DNA of 64,000 nt from Nonomuraea sp. NEAU-A123 (GCF_018603905.1 NZ_JAHFZZ010000017.1:62001-126000); one strand, 5' to 3'; counted from the first letter of the stretch, positions 35,783-44,094 are shown. Numbers and translations: made by a program. The notes: generated by a model not told the origin, from the sequence alone.

Positions 35783-36268
35783 TCAGCAATACCAGCGGCG
35801 GCTACAGAACCGGCTTTCTCCACGGTCCCGATGACTGTCCCGATTCCCGTCCCGACCAGGCACGTGCGGCCGGTAGGTGGAGCGAGGCCGCTTGGTCCCG
35901 TACGTGATCCAGATCTTGACCGGCTGGCCAGCGGCCAGCTTGGCGCCCGCCTTGGGGACCTGCTTCGTGACCTTCTCCCGGCCGACGGCCAACGTGTTGT
36001 CCGCCGTCCTGGCCACCAACACCGTGTCTCTGACCGGCTGGAACAGCTTGGTGAGCTGCGCGAGCGTCCGGCCGGACAGGTTCGGCATGGTCTTGTGCTC
36101 GGTGTAGAACCGCTCAGCCTCCGGCGGGAGCGCCGTCGGCGAGCTGGTGGCCGTCGGGGTGGTGAAGGCGTTAGCCAGCGGGCGCGGCCGTTCGTCACAG
36201 GCGTTGACCAGCGCGCCCAGGGCGATCAGGCCGACGATCGCGCTCCCCGTGACCACGATCTTGCTCAT
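35783..36268 (-). CDS. Membrane-anchored PASTA-domain protein
   Basis: 161 residues. The N-terminus (MSKIVVTGSAIVGLIALGAL, then VNAC) is a signal anchor or imperfect lipobox. A single PASTA domain occupies about 60-135 (MPNLSGRTLAQLTKLFQPVR, then VTKQVPKAGAKLAAGQPVKI). The tail is Arg/His-rich. PASTA domains bind peptidoglycan or beta-lactam-like ligands, so this may tether something to the wall during transfer. ATG 36268 is chosen because it opens the hydrophobic segment. Confidence 0.7.
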   Translation of the reverse strand: MSKIVVTGSAIVGLIALGALVNACDERPRPLANAFTTPTATSSPTALPPEAERFYTEHKTMPNLSGRTLAQLTKLFQPVRDTVLVARTADNTLAVGREKVTKQVPKAGAKLAAGQPVKIWITYGTKRPRSTYRPHVPGRDGNRDSHRDRGESRFCSRRWYC

Positions 36269-36329
36269 GTTCCTCTTCCCTGCTTTCTGGATGATCCTCT
36301 TACCGGCTTTCGGGAAAACGGCCAGGCGG

Positions 36330-36512
36330 TCAGCGGGCGCTGATCTCACCCTTTCTGCCACACCTGGTGCACGGCCGGAAACGCTTGGACCACACGCCCG
36401 ACCGGAGTACACCGGCGCCCTTGCACGTCGGGCAGACCTTGAGGGGGTTCCGGTTGCGGGAGATCAGCGCGACCACCACGGCGGCGACCAGGAGGGCGAT
36501 GAGCAGTTCCAT
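36330..36512 (-). CDS. Tiny membrane protein with two CxxC pairs
   Basis: 60 residues: transmembrane helix (MELLIALLVAAVVVALISRN) followed by CPTCKGAGVLRSG and CTRCGRKG, a DnaJ-like zinc ribbon. A GGAAGGACTC ribosome binding site precedes the ATG. Similar minute proteins are common in actinomycete conjugative elements. Role unknown. Confidence 0.65.
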   Translation of the reverse strand: MELLIALLVAAVVVALISRNRNPLKVCPTCKGAGVLRSGVWSKRFRPCTRCGRKGEISAR

Positions 36513-36788
36513 GAGGGAGTCCTTCCGAGGGGATGACGGGCCCGCCGCGTGATCACGGAGCGCGAGGAACGCGGCGGGGGAGGTCTGTTAGAGGGAGGGG
36601 GGAGTCACTGACCGTTTTCGCAGGTGAGAGACTCGCGACCCTTTGCCGGCGGATTTCGTAGGGCGGCCTTGTCAGCGAGGCCGTTTCGGCTGGTCATGAG
36701 GTCTGCACCGGAGGTCTGCACAGGGCCTACACCGTGTTGACCGATGTAGACCCCCGTGCAGACCCGCAGGCCGTCACGCAGCGTGTAG
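36513..36788. promoter_or_regulatory. Repeat-rich gap beside the translocase gene (candidate clt/transfer locus)
   Basis: CCCGCCGCGT and ACGCGGCGGG (36546-36583 region) form a perfect 10-bp hairpin, probably the terminator of the translocase operon. Next to the stop codon, GGTCTGCAC occurs at 36700-36708 and 36713-36721, its inverse GTGCAGACC at 36756-36764, and the variant TGTAGACC at 36745-36752. TraB translocases recognise short reiterated sequences at clt loci near traB, so this is a candidate. Confidence 0.4.
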
Positions 36789-38993
36789 CTACGGCGTGGC
36801 CAGGAGATCCCGCCCGGCGGCCGTCAGGAGTGCGGCGCGCGGCCGAACCATGCCCGTCGACCGGCGCCGTGACGGGATGTCCGCAGCGTCGAGCAGGGCG
36901 GCCGTCCGCATCTCGGCCGTCTTGCCCTGCTCCCAGCCCATCCGGGTCGCGGCCATGCTGGCGAGCTCGGCGGCGGGTACCCACTCCGTGCTCCAGGACT
37001 GGACGTCCTGGGCAATGGCCACCAGCAGCGCCAGGGCCTCGTCAGGAATCGGTGCGGAGACGAGCTCCAGCGTCACCGGAGCGGCCTCGATCTCGTCAGC
37101 GTCCGTACGGACGTACACGCTGGCCTCGTCCAGCCCGGCGGCCGTCAGCGTCCCGGCGTCGAGCAGCGGGCACAGGCCCATGGCCGCGTACTGCTCGGCC
37201 CTCGTCTGTGCCGTGGCGCCGGACATGTACCCGACCTTCATGGGCAGAGCCATGTCCTCCCCGGCTCCGGCCACGTAGAACGTCCCCGCGTCGTTCGGAG
37301 AATCGGCGGAGGTGGCGGGCTGGTAGCGGCCCGGGTCCCAGCCACGAGACCGCGCACCGGCGCCGAACAAGAGATCAGCCTGCCAGTCCTGGAGGCCAGG
37401 ACCGGCCGCCCGGAACGCCACCTGACCAGCGATGGAGTCACCGAGGGTGTCCTTCTTGGCGTCCTGGCTGGCGAAGATCAGGAACACGGCCGCCTTACGG
37501 CCGATCCGCAGCAGCGACACCGCAGCCTCGCGGGCGGCCGACGTCAGGCGCGGGTACTCGTCGACGATCACGGCCAGGGCCGGACGCTCCGGAGTGGCCT
37601 GCCAGGAGTCGCCCATGCCCAGCTTGCGGAGCAGCCTCGTACGGGCAACCGCGATGGCCACGGCGTCCGTCAGGGCCCGCTCACAGTCTTCCGGGTCCAG
37701 CGCCACGCGGCCCATGACGGCCGCCTGCGGCGCCTGGCCGACGCCGGACGGGTCAAGGTCCCAAATGTGCGTGTCGGAGGCCGCTCCGAGGCCGTCAGCG
37801 ATGGACCGGAGGAGGATCGACTTCCCCCCGCCGGACGCGGCCAGGATGAGGCTGTGCTTGCTGGCGAACGCCGTGTTGATCTGGGCGCCGTCGAGACGCT
37901 GGCCCAGCCAGATCGAGTCACGCACGGACCGGCCCAGAGCTGCGTAATCGGGCATGGACGGCATGTCCGCCCACGGGTCAGACTCGACGATCCGCAGCGT
38001 CACACGGGCCCGCCTGTCGCGGTGCGGCGTCGTCAGGACTCCGGCCTCCCGGACGTCGAGCAGCGTTTCCAGGTCAGCACCCGCCCGGGTGATGTCGCCA
38101 GGCTGGCCCTTGCGCATCTGGACGACGACCTCCCAGCCCCAGGCCGTTGCGCTGGCCGAAAGCGGCCGGACGCTGATCTTCTCGATCGCCAGGGCCCGAC
38201 GTACGGCCTCCATGGCGGCCTGCGGAGTCGAGCAGTCCGAGATCGGGATCGCGGGGAGCAGCTCCCCGTCCTGCATCACGCCGACGTCGGCGCCGTCCCG
38301 GATACGCATCTGTGCGCGGCGGCGGTCGTGCTCCTGGCGGATGCTGCCACCGATCATGGCCAGGCCGAGAATTCCGGCCGCAGGCAGGGCAACCGGGCTG
38401 GCCAGGCTGGCAACGGCCGCCACGGCATCGGCGAGGAGACCGTTCAGTCCGCCCATGACCGTCGACAGGAACGGGTGCGACGGGGAAGCGAGGTAGGCCA
38501 CTTCACCAGCGGTAACGCCCCAAGCCCCGAACGCCAAGGGGAACTTACCGACCCGTACCCGGGTGATCCAGGGCAGGGCAGCGAACTTGACGACGGCACC
38601 GGCCCGCGCGGCGCGGTCCTGCTGGAGCTTGGTGTAAATGGCGGCGTGCTTCTCGGCCACGGCGCCACGGTGCGTGCCACCCTCGCGCAGGTGAGACAGC
38701 ATGGCCCAGTCCCACGCGCGCTCCCAGGAGTGCAGCGGCGTCCGCAGAGCCCCGTGCCCGACGATGCTCACGGCATACCGCAGGGCGCCCGCGTCGCCCG
38801 GCGACAGCGGCCGACCGGTGGAGGTGCGGCCCGTGGGCTCGGAAGCCTTGACCGGGCTGGCCGCCTCGTCGCTGATGCGGCTCTGAGCGGCCTTGCCCGC
38901 CTCGGAGATGGTCTTGATCGGCTTAGCCACGGAAACGGGCAGAGGAGCGCGCTCAGGGCCGCTCAGGGTGATCTCTACGGCATCGGCGCTCAT
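36789..38993 (-). CDS. FtsK/SpoIIIE-type DNA translocase, TraB-like conjugal transfer protein
   Basis: 734 residues. The N-terminal third has hydrophobic segments (about 155-225). The ATPase domain has Walker A SGGGKS (ILAASGGGKSILLR), Walker B LAVIVDEYPRL and the FASQD sensor region. The C-terminus ends in a winged-helix-like block (MGWEQGKTAEMRTAALLDAA) that may read specific DNA repeats. In actinomycetes such hexameric pumps move double-stranded DNA between mycelia without relaxase or type IV machinery. The start overlaps the stop of the upstream gene by 4 nt. This gene makes self-transfer of the element plausible. Confidence 0.88.
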   Translation of the reverse strand: MSADAVEITLSGPERAPLPVSVAKPIKTISEAGKAAQSRISDEAASPVKASEPTGRTSTGRPLSPGDAGALRYAVSIVGHGALRTPLHSWERAWDWAMLSHLREGGTHRGAVAEKHAAIYTKLQQDRAARAGAVVKFAALPWITRVRVGKFPLAFGAWGVTAGEVAYLASPSHPFLSTVMGGLNGLLADAVAAVASLASPVALPAAGILGLAMIGGSIRQEHDRRRAQMRIRDGADVGVMQDGELLPAIPISDCSTPQAAMEAVRRALAIEKISVRPLSASATAWGWEVVVQMRKGQPGDITRAGADLETLLDVREAGVLTTPHRDRRARVTLRIVESDPWADMPSMPDYAALGRSVRDSIWLGQRLDGAQINTAFASKHSLILAASGGGKSILLRSIADGLGAASDTHIWDLDPSGVGQAPQAAVMGRVALDPEDCERALTDAVAIAVARTRLLRKLGMGDSWQATPERPALAVIVDEYPRLTSAAREAAVSLLRIGRKAAVFLIFASQDAKKDTLGDSIAGQVAFRAAGPGLQDWQADLLFGAGARSRGWDPGRYQPATSADSPNDAGTFYVAGAGEDMALPMKVGYMSGATAQTRAEQYAAMGLCPLLDAGTLTAAGLDEASVYVRTDADEIEAAPVTLELVSAPIPDEALALLVAIAQDVQSWSTEWVPAAELASMAATRMGWEQGKTAEMRTAALLDAADIPSRRRSTGMVRPRAALLTAAGRDLLATP

Positions 38994-39952
38994 CGGGTGC
39001 CTCCCTCGACGTCGGCGGAGCAGAAGGTGTGCAGCGGGTCACGGCCGCAGCGGGGGCAGGTGGAGCCGTCGGTCACGTCGGCGTCCAGCTTCCGGATCAC
39101 GTCGGCGAACCGGCGCAGGTGCTCGTAGTCGCCGAAATCCGGGTCGGAGGCGAACTTGTGGGCGTAGGCGACGAGGGCCAGGGGCTCGTGATCAGCCAGG
39201 GCCTCGGAGATCCGCTTGAGCATCCGGGAGCGCAGCCAGGCCGGGGCCGTCCGGTAGTGGTCCGGCATCTGGCCGAGCACGTCGCCAGCCAGCCGAGAAA
39301 GATCTTCCTGATTCGCCGAAGGCGTCTGTGCGGCGCCTCGCGCGGTACGGACCGTGCGCTCGCCTACGGCGAGAAGATGATCACTGATTTTCTTCTTGTT
39401 CTTCTTCTCTTCTGTTCTTCTTATAGGGGTGGAAAATCCGTCGTTGGTGCTGACCTGCGACGATGCCTCGTTTCCGCTGGTCACGTCCTGCGACGGGTTT
39501 TCCGTCGTAGGTGCGGCCTGGGCGTCGACCTCGTTTCCGCTGGTCGGAACCTGTGACGGATTTTCCGGCGTAGGCGCGGGGGTGGAGGTGCCACCAGGGA
39601 CGGAAAATCCGTCGTTGGTGCTGACCTGCTGATTTCCGGCGGTCCAGGGGTCGCAAAGGATGTAGTCGACGCGGCCGAGCTTCCCGCTGCTGGCGCGCTG
39701 GCGCTCCCGAACGAGGTAGCCGTGCTTCTCCAGCTCCCTGATAGCCCCGCGTACGGCGTCACGGCCGTCCGGCGCTGCGGCGATGAGGGTGTTCTCCGAG
39801 ATCCGGAAACCGACCTTGTGGGAGGCCAGCCAGGCGAGGACACCGCGAGCCTTCCAGGTCAGCCGCTTGTCACGGACCCACCTGTTACTGACCGTCGTGA
39901 AGTGATCGGTGGGGAGTTCGGCCCGGCGGAACCCCGGGGTACGGTTGGGCAA
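38990..39952 (-). CDS. Winged-helix replication-type protein with internal repeats
   Basis: 320 residues from TTG 39952, with AGGAG ribosome binding site. N-terminal winged helix (WKARGVLAWLASHKVGFRIS ... ELEKHGYLVRERQ), then a low-complexity linker with repeated QVSTNDGFS and ENPSQ..TSGNE blocks, a helical domain (about 205-285), and a C-terminal CPRCG zinc-like end. The order resembles phage and plasmid replisome organisers. It is coupled to the translocase gene. The linker's DNA is a degenerate 63-bp repeat array (see 39430-39630). Confidence 0.7.
   Translation of the reverse strand: MPNRTPGFRRAELPTDHFTTVSNRWVRDKRLTWKARGVLAWLASHKVGFRISENTLIAAAPDGRDAVRGAIRELEKHGYLVRERQRASSGKLGRVDYILCDPWTAGNQQVSTNDGFSVPGGTSTPAPTPENPSQVPTSGNEVDAQAAPTTENPSQDVTSGNEASSQVSTNDGFSTPIRRTEEKKNKKKISDHLLAVGERTVRTARGAAQTPSANQEDLSRLAGDVLGQMPDHYRTAPAWLRSRMLKRISEALADHEPLALVAYAHKFASDPDFGDYEHLRRFADVIRKLDADVTDGSTCPRCGRDPLHTFCSADVEGGTR
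39430..39630. repeat. Degenerate 63-bp repeat array inside the replication-type gene
   Basis: Related units begin near 39430, 39493, 39556 and 39601. The first and last share an identical 28-bp segment (39431-39458 and 39602-39629). The spacing of 63, 63 and 45 bp keeps the reading frame. The array encodes the repetitive linker. Confidence 0.75.
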
Positions 39953-39983
39953 GGTTCGCTCCTGAAGGTGCAGGGGTGGCCCT

Positions 39984-40018
39984 AGACCCCGGGCCGGTGT
40001 TGGCGCACCGACCGGGGT
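39984..40018 (-). terminator. Nested hairpin after the SpdB-like gene
   Basis: GACCCCGG (39984-39991) pairs with CCGGGGTC (40011-40018), and inside it CGGTG pairs with CACCG. It lies between the SpdB-like stop and the start of the replication-type gene. Confidence 0.55.
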
Positions 40019-40062
40019 CGTACTGTCTCTGTGGCTTCGTCAGGCCCTTGTGCGGGCCTGGA

Positions 40063-41082
40063 TCAGCTCTCGTCGCGGAGCTCGTCGCGAAGGGTCATGG
40101 CGGCCTCACGGCTGCAGCCCAGGGCCTTGCGGATGCGCTCCGCAGAGGGCTCCGGAGGGAGGACGCCGTTCGCGATCAGGACCGTGAGATCGGTCCGGTG
40201 GTCAGCCAGCGACTTGCCGCGCGTCGGGCTGCTCGTGTGGGTCTCCGTGACCCTCTCCGACCGCAGGTCAGCGGGGGCGGCGGGGGTCTGCGGACGGGTC
40301 GAGCCGGAGGGGGTCACCGACTGGCGGCCGTGGTCGAGGCCGGAGAACGCGGCCAGGATGATCGGGAGAGCGGTCACGATGGCCACGGCCACGACCGGCC
40401 CGAGGATGTGGAGGACCAGAGCGGAGAGGCTGAAATCGGCGGCCACGCCGGGCAGGTGGCGCCAGGCGTTCATGCCGAGCGTGAGGGCCAGGAACAGGTA
40501 CTCGATCCACGTGAGCGTCTTGGACTCGATGGGCTGGCCGTGGGTGGCCATGTAGGCGCGTGCGCCGACGACGACCAGCAGGGCCATGCTCATGAACGGC
40601 TCGACCAGCCAGGCGAAGACCCACGACGGCGACCAGGCCGGAGCTCCCTCGGAGGCGAACACCTGGACACCGGCCGTCGACCAGGCCAGCGCGAGCGTCA
40701 GCGACACCATGGAGACGGCCACCAGGAGCTTGCGCATCCGCGCGGCCTGCCACGCCTTCATCATCGGGTCCTGCGCGAGCTCGTGCAGGCGGGAAGCCTC
40801 GTACGCGGCCCGGCGGCGCTTGCGCACCTTGGGGGAGTCGAGGAGCAGCGGGGAATCGTCGTCCTGGAGGTCTGCCAGAAGGTGAGCCTCGGCGACCTCG
40901 GCCCGGAGCTGGCGCACGCGCTTGGTCTCGCCGGTCACGGCCGCCGACGGGGTCACTGCCGGGCCGGTGGTGGCGACCGGCGGGGCGGGCTGCTCAACCG
41001 GCGCATTGGCCGCCAGGAGCGCCTCGGCACCGCTGATGAGCGCAGAGACGTCCTCAGGCTCGGGGATGCTACTAATGGTCAT
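40063..41082 (-). CDS. DUF2637/SpdB-like integral membrane protein
   Basis: 339 residues with a Pro-rich N-terminus, an Arg/Lys-rich stretch, and four transmembrane helices (about 125-150, 155-180, 190-210, 215-245). The C-terminal cytoplasmic part has a helix-turn-helix-like segment (ANGVLPPEPSAERIRKALGC). This layout matches DUF2637 proteins, which include Streptomyces plasmid spread proteins acting with TraB at septal cross-walls. GGAGAGG ribosome binding site. It probably heads the transfer operon 41082-36789. Confidence 0.75.
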   Translation of the reverse strand: MTISSIPEPEDVSALISGAEALLAANAPVEQPAPPVATTGPAVTPSAAVTGETKRVRQLRAEVAEAHLLADLQDDDSPLLLDSPKVRKRRRAAYEASRLHELAQDPMMKAWQAARMRKLLVAVSMVSLTLALAWSTAGVQVFASEGAPAWSPSWVFAWLVEPFMSMALLVVVGARAYMATHGQPIESKTLTWIEYLFLALTLGMNAWRHLPGVAADFSLSALVLHILGPVVAVAIVTALPIILAAFSGLDHGRQSVTPSGSTRPQTPAAPADLRSERVTETHTSSPTRGKSLADHRTDLTVLIANGVLPPEPSAERIRKALGCSREAAMTLRDELRDES

Positions 41083-41304
41083 GGGTCCTCTCCTGGTTGA
41101 TGCAGGTGGGGGATCAAGGCCCTGAGCAGGTGTTCCAGCACCGGCTTGGGGCCGTTCGCGTTGTCAGGGGAATTTGTGGCCGAGTCCGTCACGACGGCCA
41201 TTGAAAGGTTTGTCCCGCTCCGACCCGGGCACGCCGCTCAGAGACGCCTCAGCGTTCTCCCAGGTCAGGGCAGAAACTTGGACACTCATCATTCGAGGCT
41301 TCCC

Positions 41305-42114
41305 GTGACGGACATAGCACCACATAGGTACGGCTTCTTCACCGACACGAGCGTCTGCATCGGTTGCAAGGCCTGCGAGGTGGCCTGCAAAGAGTGGAAC
41401 GAACTGCCCGACGACGGGTTCGTGTTCGAGGCGAACTCCTACGACAACACCGGGGCGCTCGGGGCGAGCACCTGGCGGCACGTGGCCTTCATCGAGCAGT
41501 CGCGTCCGGTGGAGCTGCCCTCCGCTGACGAGGGCATCGAGCGGTGGCTGATGTCGTCGGACGTGTGCAAGCACTGCACGCACGCCGCCTGCCTGGACGT
41601 CTGCCCGACGGGCGCGCTGTTCCGCACCGAGTTCGGCACGGTGGTGATCCAGGAGGACATCTGCAACGGCTGCGGCTACTGCGTCTCGGCCTGCCCGTAC
41701 GGCGTGATCGACCGCAGGGAGGGCGACGGACGGGCATGGAAGTGCACCATGTGCTACGACCGGCAACGCGGCGGCCTCGAACCGGCGTGCGCCAAGGCCT
41801 GCCCGACCGACTCGATCCAGTTCGGCCCGCTCGACGAGCTCCGCGAGCGGGCAGAGGAGCGGGTGGAACGGCTGCACGCCGACGGGCACACCGAGGCCCG
41901 GCTGTACGGCGAGAGCCCGGACGACGGGGTGGGCGGCGCGGGGGCGTTCTTCCTCCTGCTGGACGAGCCCGAGGTGTACGGGCTGCCGCCGGATCCCGTG
42001 GTGACCACCCGTGACCTGCCGTCCATGTGGCGCTGGGCGGGGGCGGCGGCGCTGTCCCTGGCCGGGGCGGTGGCGGTGGCCTTCGCGGGGTCGCGCAGAG
42101 GGGCGCGGCGGTGA
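41305..42114 (+). CDS. fdhB: Formate dehydrogenase iron-sulfur subunit with element-derived start
   Basis: 269 residues transferring electrons from FdhA to the membrane subunit. Ferredoxin-type clusters: CIGCKACEVACKEW, CKHCTHAACLDVCPTGAL, CNGCGYCVSACPYG, CTMCYDRQRGGLEPACAKAC. A C-terminal hydrophobic helix anchors it to the membrane. Because of the insertion, the first nine codons (VTDIAPHRY) now come from the element: GTG 41305 with GAGG six bases upstream. The native start is at 21486. The frame is open back to 41146. It overlaps fdhC by 4 nt (GTGA). Confidence 0.88.
   Translation: MTDIAPHRYGFFTDTSVCIGCKACEVACKEWNELPDDGFVFEANSYDNTGALGASTWRHVAFIEQSRPVELPSADEGIERWLMSSDVCKHCTHAACLDVCPTGALFRTEFGTVVIQEDICNGCGYCVSACPYGVIDRREGDGRAWKCTMCYDRQRGGLEPACAKACPTDSIQFGPLDELRERAEERVERLHADGHTEARLYGESPDDGVGGAGAFFLLLDEPEVYGLPPDPVVTTRDLPSMWRWAGAAALSLAGAVAVAFAGSRRGARR
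41332..41348 (+). repeat. Right attachment-site repeat (attR)
   Basis: GGCTTCTTCACCGACAC, identical to 21501-21517. Here it is followed by GAGCGTCTGC, the genuine continuation of fdhB. Confidence 0.85.
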
Positions 42115-43016
42115 CGCGGGAGCGGTCGATGGTGCCGGAGGCGGAGTTCCGGTCGTACTACGGGCGGCCGGTGCTCAAGGCTCCGGTCTGGCACGAACCC
42201 CACATGCCGACATATCTGTACATGGGGGGTCTGTCGGGAGTTTCGTCGGTGATGGCGGTCATGGCCGGGTTGACGGGGCACGAACGGCTGGCGCGCACCG
42301 CCCGGGTCGCGGCGGCGATCGGCGCCGTCGCCGGAGCCGGCCTTCTCACAGCCGAGCTGGGCAGGCCGTCGCGGTTTCTCAATATGTTCCGCGTGTTCAA
42401 GCCCACCTCGCCGATGAGCATGGGCTCCTGGATCCTGGCCGCCCAGGGCGGGCTGTCGGCGGTCGCGGCCTCGACCGAGCTGACCGGGATCTTGCCCGCC
42501 GTGGGTGACGCGGCGGTGCTCGCCACTGGCCTGACCGGTCCGCTGACCGCCACCTACACCGCTGTACTGATCGCCGACACCGCCGTGCCCGTCTGGCACG
42601 AGGCCTATCGGGAGCTGCCGTTCCTGTTCGCGGGGAGCGCGCTGGCCAGTGCCGGGGCGGTGGGCATGCTGGCGACCCCTCGGGCGGAGGCGGGGCCGGC
42701 TCGGGTGCTGGCGGTGGTCGGGGCTGCGGTGGAGAGTGTCGCGGGCCTGCTGATGGAACGCCGGCTTGGGCCGATCGGTGAGCCGTACCGGGTGGGGAAG
42801 GCGGGACGTCTGATGCTTTCGGCCCGCGTGCTGACGGCTGGTGGCGGGCTGCTCGCGGCGGTCGCCGGGCGCGGCCGTGCCCTCACGGCGCTTTCCGGTC
42901 TCGCCCTTACGGCGGGCGCGCTGTGCACCCGGTTCGGCATCCTGGAGGCGGGCAGGGCTTCGGCCGGAGACCCGAAGTACACGGTCGTCCCTCAGCGGCA
43001 ACGCCTCAATACCTGA
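42111..43016 (+). CDS. NrfD/PsrC-type membrane subunit of formate dehydrogenase
   Basis: 301 residues with about eight transmembrane helices in the NrfD pattern (PTYLYMGGLSGVSSVMAVMA near the N-terminus; LLTAELGRPSRFLNMFRVFK; SPMSMGSWIL). It takes electrons from FdhB to the quinone pool. It starts at GTG 42111 in a GTGA overlap with fdhB and ends at a perfect terminator hairpin. Some authors would call it fdhC, but it is not the cytochrome b556 type. Confidence 0.88.
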   Translation: MTRERSMVPEAEFRSYYGRPVLKAPVWHEPHMPTYLYMGGLSGVSSVMAVMAGLTGHERLARTARVAAAIGAVAGAGLLTAELGRPSRFLNMFRVFKPTSPMSMGSWILAAQGGLSAVAASTELTGILPAVGDAAVLATGLTGPLTATYTAVLIADTAVPVWHEAYRELPFLFAGSALASAGAVGMLATPRAEAGPARVLAVVGAAVESVAGLLMERRLGPIGEPYRVGKAGRLMLSARVLTAGGGLLAAVAGRGRALTALSGLALTAGALCTRFGILEAGRASAGDPKYTVVPQRQRLNT

Positions 43017-43038
43017 CCTCGGGCTTTTCCATCCCGAA

Positions 43039-43068
43039 AGCTGTACGGCCGGCGCCAGCCGTACAGCT
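43039..43068 (+). terminator. Terminator of the fdh operon
   Basis: AGCTGTACGGC and GCCGTACAGCT form a perfect 11-bp stem around an 8-nt loop, 22 bp after the NrfD-type gene. Confidence 0.8.
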
Positions 43069-43161
43069 CACGCACGCGCGACCGGGGGCACCTCTATTAC
43101 TGGGGGCGTGCGTCGGGCTGAGAAGAACGACGCGGCTCAGGTCTGAAAGCTCAGACCGGGG

Positions 43162-44013
43162 TCACCGATCTTCTTGATCGAGCTTGCCGTGAGCCTCCGT
43201 TGAAAGGTCCTGCCAGTCGGCCCAGGTCTTGAGCCGGTCGGCGTAGATCTGCTGGATCATCGGGTAGAAGCCCTTGCCGAAGAGGATCCGCAGGGGCGGG
43301 TTGTCGGAGTCGACGATCTTGAGGAGGGCTTGGGCCGCGGCGGCGGGGTCGCCGGTGGGCTGCTTTCCGGTGAATTCGGCGAGGCGCTGGCGGAGGCCGT
43401 CGTAGATCGGGTCGGGCTCGGCCATGTGGCCGTTGGCGAGTGGGTCGGGGTTCTTGCCGGACCTGGTGGCGAAGCCGCCGGGTTCGACCACGGTCACCTT
43501 GATGCCGAAGTCGGCGACCTCTTGGGCGAGGGATTCGTTGAGGGCTTCCAGCGCCCACTTGGAGATGTGGTAGGCGCCGCCGAGCGGCATCGCGATGAGC
43601 CCGGCCGCCGAGGACAGCTGGATGATGTGCCCTGAGCCCTGCTCGCGCAGGTAGGGCAGTGCGGCCTGAATGACCCACACCGCGCCGAACACGTTGGTCT
43701 CCAGCTGGTCGCGCAGGTGCTGCTCGGTCAGCTCCTCGATCGCGCCGACCTGGGCGTAGCCGGCGTTGTTCACGATGACGTCCAGACGGCCGAAGTGTTC
43801 CATGGCCCGCTTGACGCTGTCGAAGACGGCGGCCTTGTCGGTCACGTCCATCTCCAGCGGGAGCACCGCGTCGCCATAGGCGGCGACCAGCTCGTCAAAG
43901 CTTGCGGTGTTGCGGGCGGTCGCGGCCACCTTGTCGCCGCGCGACAGGGCGGCCTCGACGAAGCTGCGGCCCAGACCGCGCGACGAACCGGTGACGAACC
44001 AGACCTTACTCAT
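43162..44013 (-). CDS. Short-chain dehydrogenase/reductase
   Basis: 283 residues. NAD(P)-binding glycine motif TGSSRGLG at the N-terminus, NNAGYA, and the catalytic Ser...YHISK (SSAAGLIAMPLGGAYHISKW). The substrate is unknown. ATG 44013 (MSKVWFVTGSS) is preferred; upstream codons are not protein-like. An 8-bp inverted repeat at 44095-44121 lies in its promoter region. Confidence 0.9.
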   Translation of the reverse strand: MSKVWFVTGSSRGLGRSFVEAALSRGDKVAATARNTASFDELVAAYGDAVLPLEMDVTDKAAVFDSVKRAMEHFGRLDVIVNNAGYAQVGAIEELTEQHLRDQLETNVFGAVWVIQAALPYLREQGSGHIIQLSSAAGLIAMPLGGAYHISKWALEALNESLAQEVADFGIKVTVVEPGGFATRSGKNPDPLANGHMAEPDPIYDGLRQRLAEFTGKQPTGDPAAAAQALLKIVDSDNPPLRILFGKGFYPMIQQIYADRLKTWADWQDLSTEAHGKLDQEDR

Positions 44014-44094
44014 GATGTCTTCCCGTTCTTTTGTTGCTGGCTGTTGAACGCGGTACCTGGTCGACCATGAGACGCCGACGACCTGATCCCTGTG

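Larger units (their letters stand above)
21501..41348. mobile_element. Integrative element (about 19.8 kb) inserted in fdhB
   Basis: The boundaries are two copies of GGCTTCTTCACCGACAC, one at the broken 5' end of fdhB and one in the remaining fdhB. Joining the outer flanks recreates an uninterrupted fdhB. The content is that of an actinomycete integrative and probably conjugative element: a large serine integrase next to the left end, replication-type winged-helix proteins, DUF5753 regulation, an FtsK/TraB translocase and a SpdB-like membrane protein at the right end. Base composition dips clearly between about 31.4 and 35.5 kb. Confidence 0.88.
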
